DNA of 16,648 bases from an uncultured Collinsella sp. (GTDB taxonomy: Bacteria > Actinomycetota > Coriobacteriia > Coriobacteriales > Coriobacteriaceae). The stretch spans positions 1 through 16,648 of the forward strand of contig CAUADW010000033.1 of assembly GCA_958427895.1 (NCBI GenBank), written 5' to 3'. The translations under genes were made by a program, and so were the position numbers. Below, one piece after another: positions 6,503 to 12,787 of the stretch. Every line of letters starts with the position of its first letter. Position 1 is the stretch's first letter. The notes under the pieces were generated by a model. It made no database searches. It worked only from the letters and a program-made list of their open reading frames with translations, and was not told where the DNA came from.

Positions 6503-6897
6503 TATGCCTCGGTCGAGGGCTCCGTGGCCTCAGTGCCGGCCTCGGTGACGTTCTCGACCACGACGTCGGCAGCGGGCGTCACGTTGCCGCCCGAGATGGC
6601 GTCGTTGAGCTGCTCGCGAAGCTGATCCATGCGCTCGCGGGCCAGGTCGACCTTGGCGCGCAGGTCATCGGTCTTGGCATCGACCATCGGACCAAAGTCG
6701 CTGACCGCGGCACGAGCCTCCTCGGCACTGTGCTCGTAGGTGTCACGCATGTTGTCCCAGGCATCGTTGGCGATATCGGCAGCCATGGCGCGGGTCTCGG
6801 CACCCGAGCGCGGGGCCAGAGCAACGCCGATGATAGCGCCGGCGGCAGCACCAAAGAGCGCACCGGAGACAAAGCTGAAAGTCTTTCCCATGATCAT
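6502..6897 (-). CDS. YtxH-family small membrane protein
   Basis: The product has 131 residues. Near the N-terminus there is a short Gly/Ala-rich hydrophobic segment followed by APRSGAETR (SGALFGAAAGAIIGVALAPRSG), the hallmark of the YtxH family, a group of small general-stress-linked proteins of unknown biochemical role. The rest is mainly charged helix (about residues 35-100, suited to a coiled coil) with an acidic Thr/Glu/Ala tail. Two in-frame ATGs, 6897 and 6891, both sit behind AGGAGAGGA. I give the first, but MGKTFSF from 6891 is equally plausible. The gene is the first of a two-gene unit with the PRC-barrel protein and has its own TATAAT promoter. Confidence 0.8.
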   Translation of the reverse strand: MIMGKTFSFVSGALFGAAAGAIIGVALAPRSGAETRAMAADIANDAWDNMRDTYEHSAEEARAAVSDFGPMVDAKTDDLRAKVDLARERMDQLREQLNDAISGGNVTPAADVVVENVTEAGTEATEPSTEA

Positions 6898-6942
6898 TCC
6901 TCTCCTGCGGGCACCTCGATGCCCACCGTTTGAATGCTGTCC

Positions 6943-6948
6943 ATTATA
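6943..6948 (-). promoter_or_regulatory. -10 box for the ytxH-PRC operon
   Basis: A perfect TATAAT on the minus strand lies 45 bases upstream of the first ATG. No clear TTGACA-like box appears 16-18 bases before it. Between the box and the gene, GGGCA/TGCCC arms can form a small hairpin just upstream of the AGGAGAGGA binding site. Confidence 0.5.
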
Positions 6949-7027
6949 CCCGCAGCGCAACACTTGCCGTCGCGCTCATCTGCGTACGGTAAAAGCGCAG
7001 GTACATGATGGTGATAAGCGAGTAAAC

Positions 7028-7861
7028 CTACTCCTGCGGCATGGCAGGCATGGCCACCGTGGCGGCCGGGTCCTCGCCGGCGCCATCGACGAGCGGCAGG
7101 TTGCCCTCGTGCGCCGAGCCGGACGGAGCCGTTGCCGCACCGCCAAAGACGGCCGCGGGGGCCTCGTGGTTCTCGGCGACCGCACCCTCGGTATCGATTG
7201 ACATCTGCGGCTCGTCGTCAAAGCTCGGGACGCCTTGGGGCTCCGCAGACTCGGGCTCGGCAGACGCCTCGGCAACGGGCTCAGTGTCGGCGTCGGCAGG
7301 AGCATCGCCCTCGGGCGCATCCTCTGCCACGTCCTCGCCGTTCGCAGCGGCAACGGCCTCATGCGGGTCCTTGCCCTCGGCCTCGGCACGCATGCCCAGC
7401 ACCAGATTGCGCAGGCCAGCGACCGTGCCTTCCACGTCGGGGGCCGGCTGGTCGGCATGCAGGTACGCCCAGTCCATCATAAAGGTCGCCGAAGACAGCG
7501 CGCCAATGGCCAGCGCATCGTCGGGACACGAAAGCTCAACCTCAAAGACACGCTCGTCGTGCTCGCTCACGCGGGTGCGGCCGCACGAAATGCTGCCGGC
7601 AAGCCCGGTCTCGTTCATGAGCTCGACCGTCACGTGCTCCAGCAGGTGGCAAAGCTCGGTCTGGCCCATGCAATCCTGGAACTCGCGACCCGAATCACCC
7701 AGGCACAGATGCTTGGCAATCGCGGGCACCAGGTAGTACACGCGCGCCGTGGCCTCGATATCCTCCGAGGTCATGAGCGGCATGCCGGGGTTCACCAGCA
7801 CATGCGCGCAAATCTTGTCCTCGCTGACGGTGACCTTAAGGATGTTGAACAGGCCTGCCAT
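7028..7861 (-). CDS. Stand-alone protein resembling the N-terminal domain of cyanophycin synthetase
   Basis: The protein has 277 residues. Residues 1-135 form a compact domain containing MGQTELCHLLEHVTVELMNE, then ISCGRTRVSE and VFEVELSCPDDALAIGA. This closely resembles the block in the N-terminal domain of cyanophycin synthetases (H-x-x-E-H-V-x-x-E-L, then G-x-T-R and V-x-x-V-x-x-E). No ATP-grasp or Mur-ligase domain follows. The remainder (about 165-277) is a low-complexity acidic Ala/Glu/Pro/Asp tail, probably disordered. There is no signal peptide or membrane helix. It starts 24 nt after the CorC-like gene's stop behind GGGGAG, so the two are probably co-transcribed. The link to cyanophycin is by family resemblance from memory only; its actual role is unknown, and it could bind peptides or act as an adaptor. 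Confidence 0.6.
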   Translation of the reverse strand: MAGLFNILKVTVSEDKICAHVLVNPGMPLMTSEDIEATARVYYLVPAIAKHLCLGDSGREFQDCMGQTELCHLLEHVTVELMNETGLAGSISCGRTRVSEHDERVFEVELSCPDDALAIGALSSATFMMDWAYLHADQPAPDVEGTVAGLRNLVLGMRAEAEGKDPHEAVAAANGEDVAEDAPEGDAPADADTEPVAEASAEPESAEPQGVPSFDDEPQMSIDTEGAVAENHEAPAAVFGGAATAPSGSAHEGNLPLVDGAGEDPAATVAMPAMPQE

Positions 7862-7885
7862 AACTCTCCCCTACTCTTCCTTGCC

Positions 7886-9259
7886 CTACTCGTCGCCATC
7901 GTGCGGGTCCGCAGAGCCCGCACCCGACGCCGCCGGCTTCTCTGCCGAGGACTCGGAATCCTTCTTATCGGTTTCGGCCGGAGCGATCACGCGAATGAGC
8001 GAGATGCGCTGGCCACGCATCGACTGTACCTTGAACTTGTACCCTGCGACCTCAAACACCTCTCCGATGTCGGGCACCGAGTCGCAAAGCTCCAAAATCC
8101 AGCCGGCGATGGTCTCATAATCATCGCTTTCCTCGAGCGGCCAACCAAGCTCAATCGCGTCATCGCACGAAAAACGCCCATCGACGAGCCACTCGCGGCG
8201 CGAAAGGCGCGTGAGGTACTTGTTGTCGGGGTCGAACTCGTCCTCGATTTCGCCGACGATCTCCTCGACGATGTCCTCGATGGTGATGATGCCGGCCGTG
8301 CCGCCGTACTCGTCCACGACCACCACGATCTGGTCGTGCGAGGTCTGCATCTCGGACAGCAGCGGCAGGATGTCCTTGGTGTCGGGCACAAAGGTGGCGT
8401 CGCGCAAAAAGTCGGCGATGGGCTGGTCGCCCTTGCCGTCGAGCGAAGGCTGGATCAGGTCCTTGATGTGCGCGATGCCGGCGACGTTGTCGGGATCCTC
8501 GTGATAGACGGGGATGCGGCTAAAGCCGGTCTGGCGCATGGTGGACAGCACGTCGGCGACCGTCTCGTCGTCCTCGCACATGGTGGTGTCCACGCGCGGG
8601 ACCATGACCTCGCGAGCCACGGTGTCGCCCAGATCGAAGATCTCGTGGATCATGCGCTTTTCCTCGTCGAGCAGGTCGTCCTGCTCCGAGACCATGTACT
8701 TAATCTCTTCCTCCGAGACGTTCTGGCGATCATCGGCGCTCTTGATGCGCAGGATGCGGGCCAGGCCATCGGAGCAGGCACCGGTCAGCCACACGAGCGG
8801 GCGGGCGATCTTTTGGAACACGGAGAGCGGTCCCACGACTTGCTTGGATACGCCTTCGGCGTTAGCGAGGCCGATGCGCTTGGGCACGAGCTCACCGATC
8901 ACGATGGACACAAAGGCGACGGCGACGGTGATGATGACCGGCGCCAGGCCGCGCGCGATGGCGGAAAGCGGCGCGATGCCAAAGCTCATGAGCCACGTGG
9001 CAAGCGGGTCGGACAGGCTCGTCGAGGCGACGGCGGACGAGGCAAAGCCCACGAGCGTGATGGCGACCTGGATGGTGGCCAACAGCTGATCGGAGTCGGC
9101 GGCAAGCTGGACGGCGCGCTCGGCGCGCTTATCGCCCTCCTCGGCATCGTGCTCCAACACGGCGCGCTTAGCCGTGGTGAGAGCCATCTCGGACATGGAG
9201 AAGTAGCCGTTGATAAGCGTCAGGACGAGGGTAGTGATAAGGGAGATGGTTATGTCCAT
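7886..9259 (-). CDS. CNNM/CorC (HlyC) family transporter-like protein with CBS pair
   Basis: The protein has 457 residues in the standard order. A CNNM (DUF21) membrane domain spans about 1-180 with the family blocks INGYFSMSEMALTTAKRAVLE and IVIGELVPKRIGL. A CBS pair follows at about 215-335 (MVPRVDTTMCEDDETV; IVVVVDEYGGTAGIITIEDIVEEIVGEI). A CorC_HlyC C-terminal domain covers about 350-428, with a disordered Ser/Ala/Asp tail after it. Members are linked to Mg2+ export or homeostasis. With the NRAMP- and MgtE-like genes 4 kb away, this is a third Mg2+-linked protein in the window. The ATG opens directly into the first membrane segment. The only GGAGG upstream lies about 15 bases away, so initiation may be weak. 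The CphA-N-like gene follows in the same unit. Confidence 0.9.
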   Translation of the reverse strand: MDITISLITTLVLTLINGYFSMSEMALTTAKRAVLEHDAEEGDKRAERAVQLAADSDQLLATIQVAITLVGFASSAVASTSLSDPLATWLMSFGIAPLSAIARGLAPVIITVAVAFVSIVIGELVPKRIGLANAEGVSKQVVGPLSVFQKIARPLVWLTGACSDGLARILRIKSADDRQNVSEEEIKYMVSEQDDLLDEEKRMIHEIFDLGDTVAREVMVPRVDTTMCEDDETVADVLSTMRQTGFSRIPVYHEDPDNVAGIAHIKDLIQPSLDGKGDQPIADFLRDATFVPDTKDILPLLSEMQTSHDQIVVVVDEYGGTAGIITIEDIVEEIVGEIEDEFDPDNKYLTRLSRREWLVDGRFSCDDAIELGWPLEESDDYETIAGWILELCDSVPDIGEVFEVAGYKFKVQSMRGQRISLIRVIAPAETDKKDSESSAEKPAASGAGSADPHDGDE

Positions 9260-9327
9260 CGGGAGTTTCTCGAACCTCCAAGATTCGGGACGTTAGGTAG
9301 TAAGCGTAGGTGGCGGATAGGGCAGTT

Positions 9328-9362
9328 GCGCCCGACGGCCGCTTGGATGGGTCCGCGGGCGC
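9328..9362 (-). terminator. Hairpin between the hemolysin III and CorC-like genes
   Basis: Arms GCGCCCG (9328-9334) and CGGGCGC (9356-9362) pair perfectly, with a further CGG/CCG inside after one bulged base. It follows the hemolysin III-like stop by 13 bases on the minus strand. No T-run follows, so it may be only a weak terminator. Confidence 0.4.
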
Positions 9363-9375
9363 GCAGGCATGGTCG

Positions 9376-10059
9376 CTAGATTACGAAGAGGATCACCGCC
9401 ATGAACTGGAAGATGCTGCCGGCGAGCACCCACAGGTGAAACACGCTGTGCAGATAGCGCACGTTTTTGGCGATATAGAACGGCACGCCCACGGTATAGC
9501 ACACGCCGCCGACGGCGAGCAGGGCAAGCGCGACGGGGTTCAGCAGTGCCACGAGCTCGGGCAGCTTAAAGACGACAAGCCAGCCCATCAGCAGGTAGAC
9601 CAGGCCGCTTACCCAGTGCGGTTGACGCTCACGCATAAAGCACTCGAGGGCGATGCCGATAATGGCGATGGCCCATACGGCAAAGAACAGCGCAGGACCG
9701 CCGTCGTTTGCGAGCGTGATGAGGCAAAACGGCGTATAGCTGCCGGCTATGAGCAGGTAGATGCAGCTGTGGTCGATGATGCGAAACACGCGCTTGGCGC
9801 GCGCGGGTTGAATCGCGTGGTAGAGCGTGGAGGCCAGATATTCGAGAATAATGCTGACGCCATAGACAATCGCCGCGGCCATGTGGGCCGGGCCTCCGCC
9901 GCGCAGGGCAGCGAATACGATCAGGAGCACCAGGCCCGCGATACCCAGCAGGCAGCCGACACCATGGGTGACGGAGTTCATGATCTCCTCGCCCACCGTG
10001 TAGTGTGGAACGGCCGCGGTCTTGGGTCGCGGCTTAGAACTGTCGCTCGAATCGGACAT
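9376..10059 (-). CDS. Hemolysin III / PAQR-family membrane protein
   Basis: The product has 227 residues and about seven membrane helices. All family signatures are present: EEIMNSVTHGVG (24-35), STLYHAI (77-83), IDHSCIYLLIAGSYTPF (95-111) and LHSVFHLWVLAGSIFQF (203-219). The conserved Ser/His/Asp/His residues, including H81, H204 and H208, correspond to the zinc site known in PAQR receptors such as adiponectin receptors. Bacterial members (YqfA/hemolysin III) have been tied to membrane-lipid homeostasis, and haemolysis is not established in general. I chose the ATG at 10059-10057 with GGAGG eleven bases upstream. A TTG at 10077 is in frame but sits within that binding site. The gene is transcribed divergently from the hydrolase. 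Confidence 0.9.
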   Translation of the reverse strand: MSDSSDSSKPRPKTAAVPHYTVGEEIMNSVTHGVGCLLGIAGLVLLIVFAALRGGGPAHMAAAIVYGVSIILEYLASTLYHAIQPARAKRVFRIIDHSCIYLLIAGSYTPFCLITLANDGGPALFFAVWAIAIIGIALECFMRERQPHWVSGLVYLLMGWLVVFKLPELVALLNPVALALLAVGGVCYTVGVPFYIAKNVRYLHSVFHLWVLAGSIFQFMAVILFVI

Positions 10060-10117
10060 GCCGGTTACATCCTCCAACGTAAAGAGTTCTCAACACTATA
10101 TCAAAGCGTCTAGGTAC

Positions 10118-10132
10118 GTGCGAAATTTGCAC
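10118..10132. promoter_or_regulatory. Near-palindrome in the divergent promoter region
   Basis: GTGCGAAATTTGCAC is palindromic at 12 of 15 positions. On the minus strand it lies about where the -35 region of a hemolysin III promoter would be if TATAGT (10095-10100) is its -10 box. It could be an operator, but there is only one copy. Confidence 0.3.
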
Positions 10133-10166
10133 CATACGTGACCCTTTGTTTACCCATTCTTTGTCT

Positions 10167-10180
10167 GTTGACGCATCAAC
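10167..10180. promoter_or_regulatory. Operator candidate, copy 1
   Basis: GTTGACGCATCAAC is an inverted repeat (GTTGA-N4-TCAAC) covering the -35 box. It shares the pattern GTTGAYGYATYAAC with the copy 45 bp downstream. No regulator gene is present in the window. Confidence 0.55.
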
Positions 10181-10196
10181 GGCGAACGTCCATAAT
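10168..10196 (+). promoter_or_regulatory. Sigma70-type promoter of the alpha/beta hydrolase
   Basis: TTGACG (10168-10173), a 17-base spacer and CATAAT (10191-10196) lie 50 bases upstream of the start codon. Both hexamers match consensus at five of six positions. The -35 box lies inside the first copy of a repeated palindrome, so access by RNA polymerase would be blocked by a bound regulator. Confidence 0.65.
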
Positions 10197-10211
10197 GCGC
10201 TTGCATTAAAT

Positions 10212-10225
10212 GTTGATGTATTAAC
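10212..10225. promoter_or_regulatory. Operator candidate, copy 2
   Basis: GTTGATGTATTAAC differs from copy 1 only at three pyrimidine positions. It is the core of a longer imperfect 18-bp palindrome from ATGTT to AACAT (10210-10227). It lies just downstream of the expected transcription start. The 45-bp spacing from copy 1 is slightly more than four helical turns. Confidence 0.55.
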
Positions 10226-10245
10226 ATCTTATAGGAAAGCTTCTT

Positions 10246-11211
10246 ATGTCTCAAAACGCACGTTCCCATCGAAAGCTCAAGATAGCCGGCGTCGTTGCGC
10301 TGGTGCTCGTTGTCGCGCTGCTAGGGTTTGCCGGCAACTTCTTGTTCGACTTTGCCCTGAACCCCCAAGCGCCGTACACCATGAAGATGATGCAAGATGG
10401 CAAAGACGCCGAAAAGGGCGAGCAGATGGACGCCGAGGAGGGCGAGGCACGGGCGTGGTTTAAGGAAAACCGCGAGAGCAGCAGCCTCACCGCGAACGAC
10501 GGAACCGAGCTTGCCGCCTGGTATTTTGCTGCGTCGGAGAGCGCGCACGACTACGCCGCCTGCCTGCATGGATATACCAACGAGCCCATCGGTATGGCCC
10601 GATACGTCAAGCGATTCCACGACCGCGGCATGAACGTACTCGCACCCGCCGCACGCGCCCACGAGCGCTCCGGCGGCGACTATATCGGCATGGGCTGGCC
10701 CGAGCGGCTCGATGTCGTCGCATGGATCGAGCGAATCGTTCAGGCTGACCCCGAGGCGCGCATCCTGGTCTTTGGCGAGTCGATGGGTGCGGCAACCGCC
10801 ATGAACGTCGCGGGGGAACCTCTGCCCGCAAACGTGAAATGCATTATCGAGGACTGCGGTTATACAAGTGTTTGGGACGAGTTTTCTCTGCAGCTCAAGG
10901 ACGTGTTTGGCCTGCCCAGCTTTCCCTTGCTCGATGTAGCAAACTTGGTGTGCAACGTGCGCGCGGGCTACGACTTTCATAAGGCGAGCAGTGTGGAGCA
11001 ACTCAAACACGCGACGGTTCCCATGCTGTTTATCCACGGCGACCAGGACACCTTTGTACCGTACAGCATGCTCGACCAAAACTACGACGTGTGCGCCAGC
11101 AAGGTCAAGCAAAAGCTCACTATCCATGGCGCCACCCACGCCAAGAGCGCGCAGGTCGACCCCGAACTCTACTGGAACACGGTCGACAACTTCCTCGACG
11201 AGTATTTTTAG
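10246..11211 (+). CDS. Membrane-anchored alpha/beta hydrolase
   Basis: The protein has 321 residues. A basic N-terminus and one hydrophobic helix (about 12-31) act as signal anchor, so the catalytic domain is probably outside the membrane. The fold's motifs are clear: oxyanion-side HGY (108-110), nucleophile elbow G177-E-S179-M-G181, acid D268 within FIHGDQDTFVP, and base H298 in GATHAKS. The strand-4 region (MNVLAPAARAHERSGGDYIGMG) matches the type usually reading D-x-R-x-x-G-x-S, with Ala in place of the Asp. Close relatives are annotated only as family hydrolases, so the substrate is unknown; an esterase or lipase is most likely. AGGAAAG precedes the ATG. It is the only complete plus-strand gene here and has its own promoter flanked by two operator-like palindromes, which suggests repression. 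Confidence 0.88.
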   Translation: MSQNARSHRKLKIAGVVALVLVVALLGFAGNFLFDFALNPQAPYTMKMMQDGKDAEKGEQMDAEEGEARAWFKENRESSSLTANDGTELAAWYFAASESAHDYAACLHGYTNEPIGMARYVKRFHDRGMNVLAPAARAHERSGGDYIGMGWPERLDVVAWIERIVQADPEARILVFGESMGAATAMNVAGEPLPANVKCIIEDCGYTSVWDEFSLQLKDVFGLPSFPLLDVANLVCNVRAGYDFHKASSVEQLKHATVPMLFIHGDQDTFVPYSMLDQNYDVCASKVKQKLTIHGATHAKSAQVDPELYWNTVDNFLDEYF

Positions 11212-11289
11212 GCAAAAAGCAACGTCTGGGGTTTTGTTGCCAAAAAACGGTTTGTGGTCGGCGGGATTCGATTTTTCGCCGCACTTCCA

Positions 11290-11328
11290 AAAAGCCGCCC
11301 GTGAGCGCTGTGCTCACGGGCGGCTTTT
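11290..11328. terminator. Bidirectional terminator between convergent genes
   Basis: Perfect 17-bp arms beginning AAAAGCCGCCC (11290-11306) and ending GGGCGGCTTTT (11312-11328) enclose a 5-base loop. Poly-A on the left and poly-T on the right let it work on both strands. It serves the hydrolase (+, stop 11211) and the DUF362 gene (-, stop 11376). Confidence 0.93.
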
Positions 11329-11375
11329 GCTCAACTAACGCTACAAAGGCGCTTATTTTGTCCAATAGCCAGGCG

Positions 11376-12581
11376 CTACTTGACCTCGATGAGCTCATAC
11401 TCGCTCGTGCCCAGGCCAATCTTCTCGGCGTGCGCGATGCACACGCGCCAGTCGGTGTCGGGATGCGTGATGCAGAAGGGATCCTTGGCCTGCTCGCCCT
11501 CCAGATGCTCGTGGTTGTGCTCCATCTTGGCCGCGCTATCGGTGAGCTCGGTGTTGGGCAGCGGCTCGGATGCCATGACGGCATCGGCGCAGGCCTGGTC
11601 AATGGCGACCGGGTCGAAGCTCGCGAACATGCCGATATCGTTGACGATAGGCGTGTCGTTTTCGGGATGGCAATCGCAGTTGGGGCTGATATCCATAGCC
11701 AGCGAAATGTGGAAGCTGGGACGATCCTGGACAACGGCCTTGGTGTACTCGGCGATCTTACAGTTGAGCACGTCGGCCGCGGCTTCATAGCCGGGCTTGA
11801 TGGCGTCCTGGTTGCACACGCCGATGCAGCGGCCGCAGCCCACGCAGCGATCGTGGTCGATAGCGGCCACGTGCACCGTGCGAGTAGCGCCGCCGGCAAG
11901 CTCGCGCTCGCGGGTGCCATCGAACGAGATAGCGTTGTGCGCGCAGATCTTTTCGCAGGCATGGCAGCCAACGCAGTGCTCGGTCGCGACGTTCGGCTTG
12001 CCGGCGGCATGCTGCTCCATCTTGCCGGCACGGCTGCCGCCTCCCATGCCCAGGTTCTTCATGGCGCCGCCAAAACCGGCCTGCTCATGACCCTTAAAGT
12101 GGGTGAGGCTAATCACGATATCGGCGTCCATGAGCGCCTGACCGATCTTGGCCTCGTGCACATACTCGCCGCCCTCAACCGGGACGAGCGCCTCGTCGGT
12201 GCCCTTGAGGCCGTCGGCGATGATGATCTGGCAACCCGTGGCATACGGGGTAAAGCCGTTCTGGTAGGCGGTATCAATGTGCTCGAGCGCGTTTTTGCGG
12301 CTACCGACGTAGAGCGTGTTGCAGTCGGTGAGGAAGGGCTTGCCGCCCAGCTCCTTGACGACATCCGCGACGGCGCGGGCGTAGTTGGGGCGCAAAAAGC
12401 TCAGGTTGCCCAGCTCGCCAAAGTGAATCTTGATAGCGACGAACTTGTTCTCAAAGTCGATCTGCTCAATTCCGGCGTGACGGATGAGGCGCTTGAGTTT
12501 GTCGAGCTGGCTCTCACGAGCATGCGTGCGCAGGTTGGTGAAGTACACCTTAGCGGGTGCTGCGGGTGCAGTTGCGGTCAT
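11376..12581 (-). CDS. DUF362 protein with two 4Fe-4S cluster motifs
   Basis: The protein has 401 residues. The DUF362 part is split around a ferredoxin-like insert. Residues 10-195 include FVAIKIHFGELGN and FKGHEQAGFGGAMKNLGMG; residues 285-330 include NCDCHPENDTPIVNDIGMFASFDPVAID. The insert has two 4Fe-4S motifs, C203-x2-C206-x2-C209-x3-C213 and C246-x2-C249-x2-C252-x3-C256, typical of a dicluster ferredoxin. Neither is followed by the usual Pro. There is no signal peptide, so it is a cytosolic redox protein. The family is widespread in anaerobes and its reaction is unknown; electron transfer coupled to a DUF362-catalysed step is the obvious guess. The ATG follows GAGGGG at about eight bases. 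It is monocistronic, ending at the shared terminator at 11290-11328. Confidence 0.88.
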   Translation of the reverse strand: MTATAPAAPAKVYFTNLRTHARESQLDKLKRLIRHAGIEQIDFENKFVAIKIHFGELGNLSFLRPNYARAVADVVKELGGKPFLTDCNTLYVGSRKNALEHIDTAYQNGFTPYATGCQIIIADGLKGTDEALVPVEGGEYVHEAKIGQALMDADIVISLTHFKGHEQAGFGGAMKNLGMGGGSRAGKMEQHAAGKPNVATEHCVGCHACEKICAHNAISFDGTRERELAGGATRTVHVAAIDHDRCVGCGRCIGVCNQDAIKPGYEAAADVLNCKIAEYTKAVVQDRPSFHISLAMDISPNCDCHPENDTPIVNDIGMFASFDPVAIDQACADAVMASEPLPNTELTDSAAKMEHNHEHLEGEQAKDPFCITHPDTDWRVCIAHAEKIGLGTSEYELIEVK

Positions 12582-12663
12582 AGATCTATCCCCTCGGTCT
12601 ATATGGCGTTACAGACATAGAGGATGGTACCAGTTAAAGCAGAGTTAAAGTCAAGTACGGAAC

Positions 12664-12781
12664 CTAGTCATTGGGGACGTTCTTAAATGACCAGTCGCAA
12701 GGGACACTCTTTCGCCGCCCGACAGTTAGGGACAGTCCTTGCCAGCCGGCCGGCGAGCCGACGAATGGCAAGGACTGTCCC
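12664..12781. repeat. Modular palindromic repeat, copy downstream of the FtsX permease
   Basis: Module A is a stem CTAGTCATT (12664-12672) with AATGACCAG (12686-12694) around GGGGACGTTCTTA, with one mismatch. A spacer AAGGGACACTCTTTCGCC follows. Module B has perfect 16-bp arms, 12729-12744 (beginning GGGACAGTCC) and 12766-12781 (ending GGACTGTCCC), around a 21-base GC-rich loop. The element starts seven bases after the permease stop at 12788 on the minus strand. It could fold in the mRNA as a 3' end structure. Confidence 0.8.
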
Positions 12782-12787
12782 CGATGG

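Noticed and set aside
6980..7000. Small stem CTGCG/CGCAG after the CphA-N-like gene as a terminator
   Set aside because: It is only 5 bp with no T-run, too weak to call.
11212..11289. Second hairpin after the hydrolase (GCAAC/GTTGC and GGCG/CGCC arms)
   Set aside because: The arms are only 4-5 bp with long loops, and the perfect 17-bp terminator just after explains termination well enough.
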